Source of the DNA: Balneolaceae bacterium
GTDB lineage: Bacteria > Bacteroidota > Rhodothermia > Balneolales > Balneolaceae
Reading direction: 5' to 3'
Assembly: GCA_020832285.1 (NCBI GenBank)
Contig: JAFIFB010000120.1
Location: forward strand, 1-64,000
Length of the DNA stretch: 64,000 nt
The position numbers and the translations under genes are program-made. The notes below the pieces were generated by a model that saw only the letters and a list, made by a program, of their open reading frames with translations, was not told where the DNA came from and did no database searches. Shown piece after piece: positions 1 through 9,616 of the stretch (its first letter is position 1; every line of letters starts with the position of its first letter).

Positions 1-137
1 ATACACCAAAAGCACACAATAACAAACAAAGTAAATACATTTACATGGGTACAAATAAAAGACAATGATATCCCGTAAATCTATATTTAAAAATGTCTTA
101 GAAAGAATTTTAGGAGGTTTCTCGCTGGAACTTCAGT

Positions 138-1103
138 TTAAACATCACACAATTCAATGGCTTCTCTCAGTCCTTCCATCGGGTCCCGTGTGGGGATGAA
201 CTCCTGTCCTACATATCCTTCATACCCGATCTCAAGCAGGGCTTCCATAATGGGCGGATAGAACAGTTCCTGTTTGTCATCCAGCTCGCGGCGGTGAGGA
301 ACCCCGGCGGTATGGATATGGCCGATCAGATCGGTGCCGTATTCATGAATCCGGGCTATTACATCACCGTTCATCATCTGCACGTGATAAATATCAAACA
401 GCAGCTTTACGTTGGGCGAACCTACACGACGGATAATATCAGCGCAGTAATCAATGTCATCACCCTGGTAGCCGGGATGTCCTCTGTAATCGTCATTCTC
501 ATACCTGGAGTTCAGATGCTCAAGGCAGACGGTTACCCCCAGCCGTTCAGCATCCAGAGCCAGCTCTTTAAGGCCTTCAATGGTGTAAACGGCTCCTTCA
601 TCGGGCGAGATGACTCCAGCATCACGATTGTCGAGATCTCGGTATTTAAAGCCGGTAAAGGCGATCACATTAGGAACGTTGGCTTCAGCGCACTCCTGGA
701 TACGGCGTTTGGTTAGTGCAATCACTTCATCGCGGTATCGCGGATTGTTAAGCCCCTTCTCAAATGGTGGATCGGGCATGCCATTGACAGACATGCCGCA
801 TACAAGACCATATTCCTGCATAGTGGGCCATTCATCCGGCCCAACCAGTTCAATTCCGTGGCAGCCCAGTTCAACCGCTGCCTGGCATAGCTGTTCAAGG
901 CTCCACTGATCGCCAAAACTCATAAATGGCCAGGAAACCAGTATTTGTTTGATGCGATCGTTGCGAACGGCTTTACCACGTTCTTTTTGACCGGATGCCA
1001 TCAGTGATCCGGGGAGTGATAATCCTGCGGCTAATGATGCAGAAAGAGCTGCACTGTTTTTTAACATGTTGCGCCGGGAAATCGGTTTATCTGATTGAGA
1101 CAT
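138..1103 (-). CDS. Hydroxypyruvate-isomerase-like TIM-barrel protein, exported
   Basis: This 321-residue protein is a sugar phosphate isomerase/epimerase of the AP-endonuclease-2 (xylose-isomerase-like) TIM-barrel fold, closest in motif to hydroxypyruvate isomerase (Hyi). A twin-arginine signal (S-R-R-N-M-L-K, residues 9-15) is followed by an Ala/Ser/Leu-rich stretch to about residue 38, so export by Tat is likely. Glu195 (LEHLNS), Asp237 (FDIYH), His264 (GHIHTAG) and Glu301 (QEF) sit where the metal/catalytic residues of the Hyi family lie. His264 stands where Hyi usually has Gln, so the substrate may differ. It lies 90 bp downstream of a ThuA gene on the same strand and may share its transcript. 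These families recur together in 3-keto-sugar and inositol-type catabolic clusters. The fold is secure; the substrate is not known. Confidence 0.88.
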   Translation of the reverse strand: MSQSDKPISRRNMLKNSAALSASLAAGLSLPGSLMASGQKERGKAVRNDRIKQILVSWPFMSFGDQWSLEQLCQAAVELGCHGIELVGPDEWPTMQEYGLVCGMSVNGMPDPPFEKGLNNPRYRDEVIALTKRRIQECAEANVPNVIAFTGFKYRDLDNRDAGVISPDEGAVYTIEGLKELALDAERLGVTVCLEHLNSRYENDDYRGHPGYQGDDIDYCADIIRRVGSPNVKLLFDIYHVQMMNGDVIARIHEYGTDLIGHIHTAGVPHRRELDDKQELFYPPIMEALLEIGYEGYVGQEFIPTRDPMEGLREAIELCDV

Positions 1104-1152
1104 AATGATAAGAGTTAGATTCGTTAAATGGTTTGTCTTGTTGAAAAGTTAG

Positions 1153-1193
1153 CCTGCATTTCTCACCATGATTATTTCTATGAGAAATGTGGG
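1153..1193. mobile_element. 41-bp palindromic mini-element flanked by TTAG
   Basis: Left arm CCTGCATTTCTCA (1153-1165) and right arm TGAGAAATGTGGG (1181-1193) are inverted repeats matching at 11 of 13 positions, with a 15-bp loop. TTAG stands directly on both sides (1149-1152 and 1194-1197), like a 4-bp target duplication. The right TTAG contains the stop codon of the ThuA gene. The left arm shares its first 8 bases and its TTAG flank with the larger element at 2306-2485. As RNA it would fold directly after the ThuA stop codon and might act as a terminator. Confidence 0.6.
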
Positions 1194-2177
1194 TTAGTTG
1201 TTGGCTTCGTCGAGCATATCCTGAATCTCCTGATGGTCCCAGTCGTCTGGAATGGGGTCATCGGTCAATTCGGCCAGCTGAAGAGCGGTGATCGATGAAA
1301 ATTGAAGTCCGTTTTCGGGCACCTCTAACCCAGCAGTCCAGACGATAGCATTTGCCACCACTCTCCGGAACTGATTGTGTCCCCAATTCCAGTGATAGTG
1401 GCCGCCGGTAAATCCGAATGAACGTCCGCCGTTAGGCCGTTCAAATGCCCAGGCTACATGCTGATCTTCCTGGTTTTCAAGAACAGCCTCACGCACGTAT
1501 GGATTGTTGGAGTGGGGGCCATCATCGCGGTCGAGGCTTTCGGCGGGGGGGAGGTCGGTCAGAATGGGTGAAACTCCCGCCATTTCATCGGCAAATCTCA
1601 TGTGATAGTACCATTCATCACGGATTTGGAAAGGCTCAACACCATTGCTGATTGGGTGAGGTGGGTACTCGGTGAAGTTGGCAGTCCAGAAGGGATTGAC
1701 CGACCAGTGAGTCTCAAAATAGCCGCCCTGCCATTCCAGGAAAAGATCACCAGCTTCTCCTGGCGGCACTTCAACAGCATAGTGAAGGGTTACAAATCCC
1801 ACACCGCGATCCATCACCTCCTGAAAGCTGTCAAGATGATCCATAATCGGGTGGCCGGGGCCTCCGTTGGAATAGATCACAACAGCGTCCACATCATCAA
1901 AAATTGATTCATCTTCAGGCCAGCCGCTGATAACAGTTGTTCTGGCACCCGCATCCGCTTCTTCTATTGTGGCTGCAAGTAGAGTTGAGCCGCCATAATG
2001 TTCATGATTTCCGAAACCATGAGAGGGGGCCCCTGCAATGAAAAGAATGTGGCGTTCTTCGGTGATCTCTTCACAATTGGTAAAAAAGAGTGTGGAAGCC
2101 ATCAAAAATATGAAAATAAAGACTGGCTGAAGAATGGATTTAAATCTGAGCTTATTTTTTGTCATGTTAAAGTTCAA
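1194..2177 (-). CDS. ThuA-like domain protein, membrane-anchored
   Basis: The 327-residue product has an N-terminal hydrophobic segment (about 15-33) ending in F-F-T-N-C, so Cys35 may be lipidated, although Asn before the Cys is unusual for a lipobox. The rest (about 42-280) is a ThuA-like domain of the class-I glutamine-amidotransferase-like fold, recognised from the opening I-L-F-I-A-G-A-P-S-H-G-F block, a V-V-I-Y-S-N-G-G strand, the V-T-L-H-Y block and a G-G-H-Y-H-W-N-W-G-H block near the end. Homologues are linked to trehalose and other sugar use and to keto-glycoside metabolism, mostly without biochemical proof. A second in-frame Met at residue 5 is an alternative start. It is divergent from the ThuA-DUF1080 gene and upstream of the Hyi-like gene on the same strand. 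Confidence 0.87.
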   Translation of the reverse strand: MNFNMTKNKLRFKSILQPVFIFIFLMASTLFFTNCEEITEERHILFIAGAPSHGFGNHEHYGGSTLLAATIEEADAGARTTVISGWPEDESIFDDVDAVVIYSNGGPGHPIMDHLDSFQEVMDRGVGFVTLHYAVEVPPGEAGDLFLEWQGGYFETHWSVNPFWTANFTEYPPHPISNGVEPFQIRDEWYYHMRFADEMAGVSPILTDLPPAESLDRDDGPHSNNPYVREAVLENQEDQHVAWAFERPNGGRSFGFTGGHYHWNWGHNQFRRVVANAIVWTAGLEVPENGLQFSSITALQLAELTDDPIPDDWDHQEIQDMLDEANN

Positions 2178-2305
2178 TTAAAGCAGGATGTAAGCCTGAA
2201 ATTAAGATGTAAATAGGTGTTGAGTGGGTGTTTTCTGATTTTTAGAATCAAAAATACCGGTTCAAAATGCATAAAAAATGTTTAAAATGCAGTACAATTC
2301 CTTAG

Positions 2306-2485
2306 CCTGCATTATTCGCCAAGAGATTTGGTTGTGGGCAAAACATTCCTGAGACTACGTAGCCCATTGGCAAATTTCGCAGTATGTGACAATACTTTGA
2401 GAAAAAATTTAATCTTTGTCTGATAATAGCTAATCATAACACATAGCGATTAATCCAATCATATATTTTTTGTGAATAATGCAGG
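2306..2485. mobile_element. 180-bp MITE-like element with TTAG duplication
   Basis: Perfect 12-bp terminal inverted repeats, CCTGCATTATTC (2306-2317) and GAATAATGCAGG (2474-2485), bound a 180-bp AT-rich stretch without an ORF. TTAG is repeated immediately outside both ends (2302-2305 and 2486-2489), as expected for a 4-bp target-site duplication. It fills most of the 420-bp spacer between two divergent ThuA-type genes, so it may also supply or displace their promoters. The ends resemble those of IS1380-type elements from memory, which is not checked here. No transposase for it is in the window. Confidence 0.75.
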
Positions 2486-2597
2486 TTAGATGTTTACGCA
2501 CTTTAACTTGCAAAATCAAAAGATGATACAGATTTTGTAAAAATAAAATAAACGATGAAGAAACATAATATTTCTTTAAACATTAACTGAAGATAAC

Positions 2598-3968
2598 ATG
2601 AAAAACCCGATGTACTACTTTAAAACCCTGGCAGGAGCGTTAGTGATTGCAACCCTGGCCACCATTCAGGGAATTTCAGCAGCAAATAGTGATAACGATC
2701 CCTTAAACGTATTGATGATTACCGGAGGCGGGTGGCACGATTATGAGGTGCAGCAAGAAATTCTGGAAAGAGGCCTTACTGACCGAATCGGAAATATCGA
2801 GTTTACGATTGATTTTGAAAGCGGAGCGGAAAGCGAATTCCGGCTTACTCGACATGAAAATACAGATTGGGCCGAACAGTATGACCTGGTGCTCTACAAT
2901 CACTGTCATACGGAAGTGGGCAGTGCAGATTATGTGGAAAGAATAGTGGATGCACATGTGGAAAATCAGCTTCCGGCTGTAATGCTTCACTGCGCTGTGC
3001 ATTCTTATCGTGAGGACACAAACCGGTGGTTTGAGTTTGTAGGTGCACGATCGCACCGCCACGAAGGACATCAGCCGTTTACGGTGGAAGTAATAGAGCC
3101 GCACCATTCGATTATGGCAAATTTTCCGCGAACCTGGCGAACACCCCACGGTGAGTTATATGAAATTGTAGAATTGATGCAGGGAGCCACTCCGCTTGCC
3201 CGGGCTTATGGAATTGACACAGAACGCTACCACGATGTGGCATGGATTAATAAGTATGAAGGTGTGCGGGTCTTCAGCAGTACTCTGGGCCACCACAATG
3301 AAACCATGGGGCACGATGTAAACCTGAACCTGGTGGCTTCGGGACTGCTTTGGGCAGCCGGAAAGCTGAATGATGACGGAACCGCTGCAGACGGGTTTGA
3401 AGGTGAGCGCGGCCACGGATGGATTTCGATCTGGGACGGTGAATCACTGGACGGATGGCGCGCGAGTGAAAATACCGAATCATTTTGGGTGGAAGATGAA
3501 CGAATTGTTGTGGATGGACCCCGCAGCCACCTTTTTTACGAAGGACCGGTAGTTGGCGGAGATTTCAAGAACTTTGAATTCAAGAGCCAGGTCTATACCT
3601 ATCCTGAAGCGAATTCCGGTGTGTTTTTCCACACCCGATTCCAGGATCACGGATGGCCCCAGCACGGATACGAAGCCCAGGTTAATGCTACTCATGGCGA
3701 TCCGAGAAAGACCGGAAGTCTTTACGCCGTAAATGATGTTATGGATGATGCCCCGCACGATGATCACGAGTGGTTCGACTATTACATCAAAGTGGATGGG
3801 CGTGATATTAAATTCAAGGTTGACGGTGAAGTGGTCATGACGTTTGCCGAACCGAAATGGAGAGAAGGAACCATCAGCCTGGACCGGGGAACAGTCTCTC
3901 TGCAGGCCCATGACCCGAACAGCCGCATCTATTTCCGAGACCTTTATATTCGGTTGTGGCCCGATTGA
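2598..3968 (+). CDS. ThuA domain fused to DUF1080 (3-keto-disaccharide hydrolase-like)
   Basis: A 456-residue exported protein with a Sec-type signal peptide (about 1-28, ending G-I-S-A-A). Residues about 36-255 are a ThuA-like domain (V-L-M-I-T-G-G-G-W-H-D-Y; L-Y-N-H-C-H; M-L-H-C-A-V-H). Residues about 272-455 are a DUF1080 beta-sandwich (W-I-S-I-W-D-G-E-S-L-D-G-W; S-G-V-F-F-H-T-R; H-G-Y-E-A-Q-V-N; I-Y-F-R-D-L-Y-I-R at the end). DUF1080 members are annotated as 3-keto-disaccharide hydrolases that cleave oxidised glycosides, and the fusion supports a joint role for the two domains on an oxidised sugar. It starts 110 bp after the MITE-like element and is followed by an intrinsic terminator. 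The domain calls are strong; the substrate is inferred from the family. Confidence 0.9.
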   Translation: MKNPMYYFKTLAGALVIATLATIQGISAANSDNDPLNVLMITGGGWHDYEVQQEILERGLTDRIGNIEFTIDFESGAESEFRLTRHENTDWAEQYDLVLYNHCHTEVGSADYVERIVDAHVENQLPAVMLHCAVHSYREDTNRWFEFVGARSHRHEGHQPFTVEVIEPHHSIMANFPRTWRTPHGELYEIVELMQGATPLARAYGIDTERYHDVAWINKYEGVRVFSSTLGHHNETMGHDVNLNLVASGLLWAAGKLNDDGTAADGFEGERGHGWISIWDGESLDGWRASENTESFWVEDERIVVDGPRSHLFYEGPVVGGDFKNFEFKSQVYTYPEANSGVFFHTRFQDHGWPQHGYEAQVNATHGDPRKTGSLYAVNDVMDDAPHDDHEWFDYYIKVDGRDIKFKVDGEVVMTFAEPKWREGTISLDRGTVSLQAHDPNSRIYFRDLYIRLWPD

Positions 3969-3998
3969 TCTGAGTGGATCCCTGATCTTTTTATCCAT

Positions 3999-4035
3999 AA
4001 AACCGGAAGGCAGTAAATGTCGCTCCGGTTTTTTT
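3999..4035 (+). terminator. Intrinsic terminator after ThuA-DUF1080
   Basis: A 9-bp perfect stem (AAAACCGGA 3999-4007, TCCGGTTTT 4024-4032) with a 16-nt loop runs into a T-tract (to 4035), 30 bp after the stop codon of the upstream gene. Confidence 0.8.
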
Positions 4036-4084
4036 ATTTGTCTCTATAGGAAACTTTTTAAATTGTAAATTGAAACTAAACAAA

Positions 4085-4247
4085 ACAACCTGCCAGAGTT
4101 TGAGCGGAGCGAAATCCTGGCAGAGTTATGGTTTGGGGGCTTGGTTGGCTTTATGGAAAGTTTGGGTATCGCCCCGCGACTGCCAGGAGCCCTTGAAAAG
4201 CACAAGGGCACTCTTGTTGCACAGCGATCCCTTTGGTGCAGGTCGCT
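4085..4247 (+). repeat. Long palindromic repeat, copy A
   Basis: First of a family of 145-165-bp elements. It opens AACAACCTGCCAGAG and ends GCAGGTCGCT. Paired parts are outer ACCTGC 4088-4093 with GCAGGT 4238-4243, inner CCTGGCAG 4116-4123 with CTGCCAGG 4180-4187, and hairpin GCCCTTG 4189-4195 with CAAGGGC 4203-4209 around an AAAAGCA loop. This copy has an extra stretch with AGCGA/TCGCT pairing before its end, also found in the copies at 28.4 and 35.7 kb. It lies between the terminator and mutA. The remaining spacer up to 4448 shows no gene. Confidence 0.85.
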
Positions 4248-4448
4248 GAATAAAAATTTAACACAAAGTTTCCGGCAGATCCTATTATTTTTCTGAAGCG
4301 ATAAAATCGATTATAAATAAAGCATACATACTAATGACTACTTGCAGCTTAAGGTTAGGGAATGAAATCACGCATTGCTATTTTTTGTTTTTGAGGGAAA
4401 AATCTATTAATAAATAGTAGATATGTGGTCTAAATAAAAATCTGATAT

Positions 4449-6428
4449 ATGTCTGCCGATCCAACAGAACCCGATCAACTTTTTTCCGAATTTTCCCCGT
4501 TGAGCAAATCGCAGTGGGATGAACTTATTACAGAGCAGGTAAAGGGAAAAGAAGGGCGGGAAAAACTCAACTGGCAAACTCTGGAGGGATTTACAGTACC
4601 TCCTTATTGCACAAGGGAAGATTGGGTACAACTGAAAACAACTACGGGGAAACCGCTCTATGATAATAGAAACTGGAGGTGCACGGAACCCGTTTTTGAT
4701 GCTGATCCTTACCAGGCTAACCGTTCTGTCAAAATAGGGCTGCAAAGCGGGGTAGAAACATTTTTGATCCGATCGATAGCGATGAAGGGAGAAGGTGTGC
4801 TGGGCAGTGACCTGGCCGGAATACAGATTCAGTCGCTGGATGATTTCAATACGCTGATCAAGGGAATAGAGGATGAGCAGTTTGAGCTGATTTTTGATAC
4901 AGGCCTCGCCTCTCCGGCTTTCCTGGCGATGGTACAGTGTAGTGCATTTAAGCCGGAACGAGCCCTGTTTTGCTATGATCCGTTTTCATTTGTTGCCAGG
5001 TACGGAAGATTACCGCTTCCCGAAAAAAAAATAAGATCTTTTATCCGGCAGATTACGGAAGTAAGCAGTTCAAAGATTTTCTGTGCCAATACTTATTTTT
5101 GGCACCATTCAGGTGCCACCATTGTGCAGGAACTGGGAATTACACTTGCTGTGCTAAGTGAATTTCTGGCTTCTGTTGAAACGAAACAGCGCCGCAAAAC
5201 AGCCGGATTGTCTTTCGTGAAAATGGCAGCCGGGCCTCTCTATTTTCCTGAAATCGCAAAGTTTCGGGCAATAAGATTGCTGTGGAGTCAGCTCCTTGAG
5301 GCGTATGAAATAGAATCAAACAGACCGCTTACTATACTTGCTGAAACCACCGGGCTGAATAAAACGGTAACCGATCCAAACAATAATATGCTGAGATCTG
5401 TAACGGAGGCGATGGCTGCCATTACAGGCGGGGCGGACTATCTGGCGGTTCAGCCATTTAATTCTCTCTCAGAAGAACCGGATGAATTTTCAAAACGCAT
5501 CTCCAGGAATGTACAGCACATTTTGCGGGAGGAGGCTCATTTTGATAAAACAGCCGATCCCGCAGCAGGCTCTTACTACATCGAAACATTGACGGATACC
5601 ATTGGCCGGAAAGCATGGGATTTTTTCCGGCAGATTGAAAAGGAAGGCGGAATCATCACAGCTCTCAAAAACGGATTGATTCAGAATGAAATCGGAAAAT
5701 CAAAAGAGGGCAAAGAAAAGGCGTATCATACCGGAGACCGGGTCCTGGTTGGAACAAACAATTATCCCAACACAAGAGAAGCACTGCCCGAAAGTCCCGG
5801 TACCCCTGTTTTCACAACCTCACTGAAGGAGTCGGCTTATAACTTCAGGCCCGGTAAAAACAAGGAACTGTCCGAATTAAAACAGGCATTCCGGAAGGAT
5901 GCGCTGCTTGGTGATGTGCTCAGTACTATTCTGGAACCGCAAAGAGTCCACTACAGAACGGTTGAGGAGTACCGGGCCGGACAGATTTTTGATGAGATTC
6001 GTCTGCGAACAGAAAATTATTGTCGAAAAACAGGATTCAGGCCTAAGGTACAACTGGTTCCGGTGGGCGACCGCAAATGGCGAAATGCAAGAGTTTACTA
6101 TGCACAAAATTCACTGGGGTGCGGCGGGTTTGAAATCAACCGTCCACCTGGGTTTGAAACCATTGAACAGGCAGTGGATGGGCTGAAAAATCAGGAAGTT
6201 GATCTGTTTGTACTGTGCAGTTCAGACCACGAATATGACGAACTGATTGCGCTTTTTTGCCAGGCATTTAAAAACCGGGGATTGCTTGTACTTGCCGGCA
6301 AACCGGGCAAAAAAGAGGAAGTCTGGCGCAAAGAAGGTATTGATCATTTCATCGGGAAGGGGATGAATCTGCCACAGGTTTTGATTGCTGTTCAGAATAA
6401 ACTGTTTAGGGAAACGGAGGAATCATGA
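4449..6428 (+). CDS. mutA: Methylmalonyl-CoA mutase, small (beta) subunit
   Basis: The 659-residue protein is the non-catalytic partner of the adenosylcobalamin-dependent mutase that interconverts succinyl-CoA and (R)-methylmalonyl-CoA. It has the mutase barrel (about 30-460, including [16 protein letters not shown] and [10 protein letters not shown]) and a degenerate C-terminal cobalamin-binding-like domain without the D-x-H-x-x-G base-off motif, as is normal for MutA. Its stop overlaps the mutB start by 4 bases, so the two are translationally coupled and probably form the usual heterodimer. The pathway would be propionate or odd-chain/branched carbon use. No epimerase or meaB chaperone gene is present in this window. 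Confidence 0.95.
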   Translation: MSADPTEPDQLFSEFSPLSKSQWDELITEQVKGKEGREKLNWQTLEGFTVPPYCTREDWVQLKTTTGKPLYDNRNWRCTEPVFDADPYQANRSVKIGLQSGVETFLIRSIAMKGEGVLGSDLAGIQIQSLDDFNTLIKGIEDEQFELIFDTGLASPAFLAMVQCSAFKPERALFCYDPFSFVARYGRLPLPEKKIRSFIRQITEVSSSKIFCANTYFWHHSGATIVQELGITLAVLSEFLASVETKQRRKTAGLSFVKMAAGPLYFPEIAKFRAIRLLWSQLLEAYEIESNRPLTILAETTGLNKTVTDPNNNMLRSVTEAMAAITGGADYLAVQPFNSLSEEPDEFSKRISRNVQHILREEAHFDKTADPAAGSYYIETLTDTIGRKAWDFFRQIEKEGGIITALKNGLIQNEIGKSKEGKEKAYHTGDRVLVGTNNYPNTREALPESPGTPVFTTSLKESAYNFRPGKNKELSELKQAFRKDALLGDVLSTILEPQRVHYRTVEEYRAGQIFDEIRLRTENYCRKTGFRPKVQLVPVGDRKWRNARVYYAQNSLGCGGFEINRPPGFETIEQAVDGLKNQEVDLFVLCSSDHEYDELIALFCQAFKNRGLLVLAGKPGKKEEVWRKEGIDHFIGKGMNLPQVLIAVQNKLFRETEES

Positions 6429-8560
6429 CAAGGCCTGATTTTTCAAAAATAGAATTCAACCCGAAAATAGATACGCTGCCAGATCAAAAGAGTGAAAGGG
6501 AGTGGATAACCCCGGAAAAAATTCCGATAAAATCACGGTTCAGTGCTGACGATGCCGAGCATCTATACCATCTCGGTTTTGGAGCGGGGGTGCCGCCATA
6601 TCTCCGAGGCCCGTACGCCACGATGTACACACAGCGTCCGTGGACCATCAGGCAGTATGCAGGATTTTCCACAGCTGAAGAATCGAATGCGTTTTATCGC
6701 AGAAATCTGACTGCAGGACAGAGAGGCCTCTCAGTGGCCTTTGATCTTGCTACTCACCGGGGCTACGATTCCGATCACCCCCGTGTAACCGGTGATGTTG
6801 GCAAAGCGGGTGTGGCCATTGATTCCATCCTGGACATGAAAATCCTGTTTGACCAGATTCCTCTCGATCAGATGTCGGTTTCCATGACGATGAACGGCGC
6901 GGTAATTCCGGTTATGGCATTTTACATCGTAACTGCCGAGGAGCAGGGTGTATCTCCAGAAAAGCTAAGCGGTACCATCCAGAACGATATCCTCAAAGAG
7001 TTCATGGTGCGAAACACCTACATCTATCCGCCGGAGCCGTCGATGCGCATTATCGGTGATATTTTTGAGTATACTTCCAAAAAAATGCCGCGATTCAATT
7101 CTATCAGTGTGAGCGGGTACCATATGCACGAGGCCGGAGCCACCGCAGATCTTGAGCTGGCTTACACACTGGCCGATGGGCTGGAGTATGTACGCAGGGG
7201 CATAAATGCAGGGCTGGATATTGACGATTTTGCACCAAGAATTTCCTTTTTCTGGGCCATCGGGATGAATCATTTTATGGAAATCGCCAAGCTTCGTGCG
7301 GGCAGAATGTTATGGGCAAAGCTGATGAAACAGTTTAACCCGGAAAATCCCAAATCACTATCACTCAGGGCACATAGTCAGACATCGGGCTATAGTCTCA
7401 CAGAGCAGGACCCCTTCAATAATGTAGCGCGAACCTGCATAGAAGCGATGGCCGCGGCCCTGGGGCACACGCAATCCCTTCACACAAATTCACTTGATGA
7501 GGCGATCGCTCTGCCGTCCGATTTTTCAGCGCGAATTGCCCGGAATACACAGCTTATTCTTCAGGAAGAGAGTGGTATCACCCGGGCGATTGACCCCTGG
7601 GCTGGTTCTTACTATGTGGAATATCTCACCGATCAGCTCTCGCGCAGGGCATTGAAGCTGATAGAAGAAGTGGAGGAGCTGGGTGGTATGGCCGAAGCGA
7701 TTGAAACAGGAGTTCCCAAAATGAGGATAGAGGAGGCCGCAGCCCGTAAACAGGCCCGTATCGACAGCGGCAGAGAAGCCATTGTGGGTGTGAATAAATT
7801 CCGGTTGGAAAAAGAAGAGCCATTCGATATTCTTGAAGTGGACAATGAAAAAGTGCGAAAAACCCAGGTGGAACGGATCAACCGGCTAAAAGCGGAACGT
7901 GACTCTGAAGCAGTTGAACAATCACTGAAAGCGATTACCCGCTGTGCAGAAACCGGCAAAGGAAACCTGCTGGAAAAAGCTGTTGAAGCTGCCCGAAACC
8001 GTGCCACACTGGGAGAAATCTCACTGGCAATGGAGAAGGAATTCGGGCGATACCGTGCAACCATCAAATCGATATCCGGTGTGTATTCATCAGAACTTGA
8101 AAATGACGAAACATTTCAAAAAACGCGGAAACTTGCCGATCGTTTCGCAGAACGTGAGGGCAGGCGTCCCCGAATCATGGTGGCCAAAATAGGCCAGGAT
8201 GGGCATGACCGCGGGGCCAAGGTGATCTCAACAAGTTTTGCCGATCTCGGTTTTGATGTGGATATCGGGCCGCTGTTTCAAACCCCTGAAGAAGCCGCCA
8301 AACAGGCTGTAGAAAATGATGTGCATATTTTGGGGATTTCAAGCCTTGCAGCCGGGCACAAAACACTGGTGCCTGCTGTCATTGAAGAATTAAAAAATTT
8401 GGGGCGGAATGATATTATGGTAATTGTTGGCGGCGTGATTCCCAATAAAGATTATCCGTTTCTTTACGATAAAGGCGTGGCCGCAATATTTGGCCCCGGG
8501 ACTGTGATCGCCAATGCTGCGCAAAATATTCTGAACATTTTACTGGAAAGTGGCGATTAA
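6425..8560 (+). CDS. mutB: Methylmalonyl-CoA mutase, large (alpha) subunit
   Basis: A 711-residue catalytic subunit of typical family length. The substrate-binding TIM barrel covers about residues 40-550 ([31 protein letters not shown]), and the C-terminal Rossmann-like cobalamin domain begins near 580. The base-off cobalamin ligand His594 lies in the D-G-H-D-R-G motif (592-597), and V-I-V-G-G-V-I-P is also present. The start ATG at 6425 overlaps the mutA stop (ATGA) and is preceded by GGAGG, a clear ribosome binding site that is uncommon in this window. Reaction and cofactor follow directly from the family. Confidence 0.97.
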   Translation: MTRPDFSKIEFNPKIDTLPDQKSEREWITPEKIPIKSRFSADDAEHLYHLGFGAGVPPYLRGPYATMYTQRPWTIRQYAGFSTAEESNAFYRRNLTAGQRGLSVAFDLATHRGYDSDHPRVTGDVGKAGVAIDSILDMKILFDQIPLDQMSVSMTMNGAVIPVMAFYIVTAEEQGVSPEKLSGTIQNDILKEFMVRNTYIYPPEPSMRIIGDIFEYTSKKMPRFNSISVSGYHMHEAGATADLELAYTLADGLEYVRRGINAGLDIDDFAPRISFFWAIGMNHFMEIAKLRAGRMLWAKLMKQFNPENPKSLSLRAHSQTSGYSLTEQDPFNNVARTCIEAMAAALGHTQSLHTNSLDEAIALPSDFSARIARNTQLILQEESGITRAIDPWAGSYYVEYLTDQLSRRALKLIEEVEELGGMAEAIETGVPKMRIEEAAARKQARIDSGREAIVGVNKFRLEKEEPFDILEVDNEKVRKTQVERINRLKAERDSEAVEQSLKAITRCAETGKGNLLEKAVEAARNRATLGEISLAMEKEFGRYRATIKSISGVYSSELENDETFQKTRKLADRFAEREGRRPRIMVAKIGQDGHDRGAKVISTSFADLGFDVDIGPLFQTPEEAAKQAVENDVHILGISSLAAGHKTLVPAVIEELKNLGRNDIMVIVGGVIPNKDYPFLYDKGVAAIFGPGTVIANAAQNILNILLESGD

Positions 8561-8678
8561 AACAAAATCGGAAAAACTTCGTACGAAGGAATAGTTACTG
8601 GAAATCAGTGATGAAAATTTTTTCTTCTGTTCAGGTTAGTCTGGGGTTAGCAGAATTTTATTCAAAAAGAGTAATGTT

Positions 8679-9052
8679 TTGAGTTTTCAAAATACTATTT
8701 ATCGGAAAATACAGGGACTTGTATGTCTGTTATTTTTTGTTATTCCACCCGGTTTTCTTTTTTCGCAGGATCACTATCCGCCGGCGCTGTCCATAACCCC
8801 CGATCTTTTTGAAGATGGTGAGGTGCTTTCGCTAACATATGAAGGCCCCTGGTTTTATAAAGCCGGAGATGACACAGGCTGGGCCAATCCTGGATATGGC
8901 ACCAGAGGCCACATTGGCACAGCACTTTGAAGACAGTGCTGCCGAGCGAAGTGTGGGAATGGCTGCCCAAAGCTATTCAATGGGAGCTTCCACTGCGCTG
9001 GGATTACTCCTGCTCTGAGTTAATTATTATGACTTTTTTCAACGTCTATTTA
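8679..9052 (+). pseudogene. Truncated, frameshifted exported sensor-type protein remnant
   Basis: Frame one (8679-8930, 83 residues) has a signal peptide (about 10-30, ending F-L-F-S-Q). It is followed by L-T-Y-E-G-P-W-F-Y-K-A-G-D-D-T-G-W-A-N-P, which resembles the opening of extracellular domains of Bacteroidota sensor or PP2C-phosphatase proteins (W-x-Y-x-x-G-D-D-x-x-W-A-x-P). At 8930 the frame stops, but another frame continues with L-K-T-V-L-P-S-E-V-W-E, which fits the next block of the same family, before ending at about 9052. The kinase or phosphatase part is missing. I read it as a decayed gene start; the TTG start at 8679 is uncertain. The rest of 8561-9195 holds only the dyad at 9122. 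Confidence 0.5.
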
Positions 9053-9121
9053 TAAGCTAACTTCACTGCTCTCTAAATTTCTGCCTTCAAGATTATTGGT
9101 TCGTACGTTGATTTATTCATA

Positions 9122-9143
9122 CATTCAATAAATAGATTGAATG
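9122..9143. promoter_or_regulatory. Operator-like dyad, ArsR/CadC type
   Basis: A perfect inverted repeat of CATTCAAT (9122-9129) and ATTGAATG (9136-9143) is separated by 6 bp. TATAAT (9145-9150) follows directly, and the rhodanese ATG is 52 bp further on. Spacing and AT-rich arms resemble the operators of ArsR/SmtB/CadC-family repressors. The downstream gene is itself a deleted ArsR-rhodanese fusion, so this is likely its former autoregulatory site. Function is inferred. Confidence 0.55.
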
Positions 9144-9195
9144 ATATAATAATTTGTGGTGTTTTTAAATTGTCACAGAAATCAAACAAAGGCCT

Positions 9196-9543
9196 ATGAA
9201 CGTCAGAGACTTTAAAAGCAAAATTTATACTGAACTGGCTACCATCACGAAAGCTTTGGCCAATCCACACCGGCTGGAGATTATTGAACTGATATTGGAT
9301 GTAAGGCACCGCGAGGAGTATGAATCCGGGCATATCGCCTCAGCCATGTCCATTCCCCAGGATGAATTGATTGAAAAGCTAAAAGAGCTTCCAAAGGATA
9401 AAGAGATTGTTGCATACTGCAGGGGGCCTCTCTGTGCAATGGCACACGATGCCTTAGAATTGCTGAATAAGCATGGTTTTAAAGCCGTGAGACTCGAAAC
9501 CGGTTTTCCTGAATGGGAAATAAATGGGCTGCCGGTTGAATAA
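9196..9543 (+). CDS. Rhodanese domain protein with residual ArsR N-terminus (internal deletion)
   Basis: The 115-residue protein begins M-N-V-R-D-F-K-S-K-I-Y-T-E-L-A and continues K-A-L-A-N-P-H-R-L-E-I-I-E-L. This is the typical start of ArsR-type winged-helix repressors of the ArsR-rhodanese fusion family. It then jumps at about residue 33 directly into L-D-V-R-H-R-E-E-Y, the start of the rhodanese domain. The fusion family is about 215-225 residues, so roughly 100 residues containing the recognition helix and wing are missing without loss of frame. The rhodanese part is complete with active-site loop C-R-G-P-L-C-A (Cys75), suggesting sulfur transfer or persulfide chemistry remains possible. 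DNA binding should be lost. It precedes an MFS transporter by 73 bp on the same strand. Confidence 0.85.
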   Translation: MNVRDFKSKIYTELATITKALANPHRLEIIELILDVRHREEYESGHIASAMSIPQDELIEKLKELPKDKEIVAYCRGPLCAMAHDALELLNKHGFKAVRLETGFPEWEINGLPVE

Positions 9544-9616
9544 TATAGATTCCTCAAACAGGCGGCATGACACGTGTATTAATCAAATAAATCAGAAAAT
9601 TTTTCGCTGACAAGCA

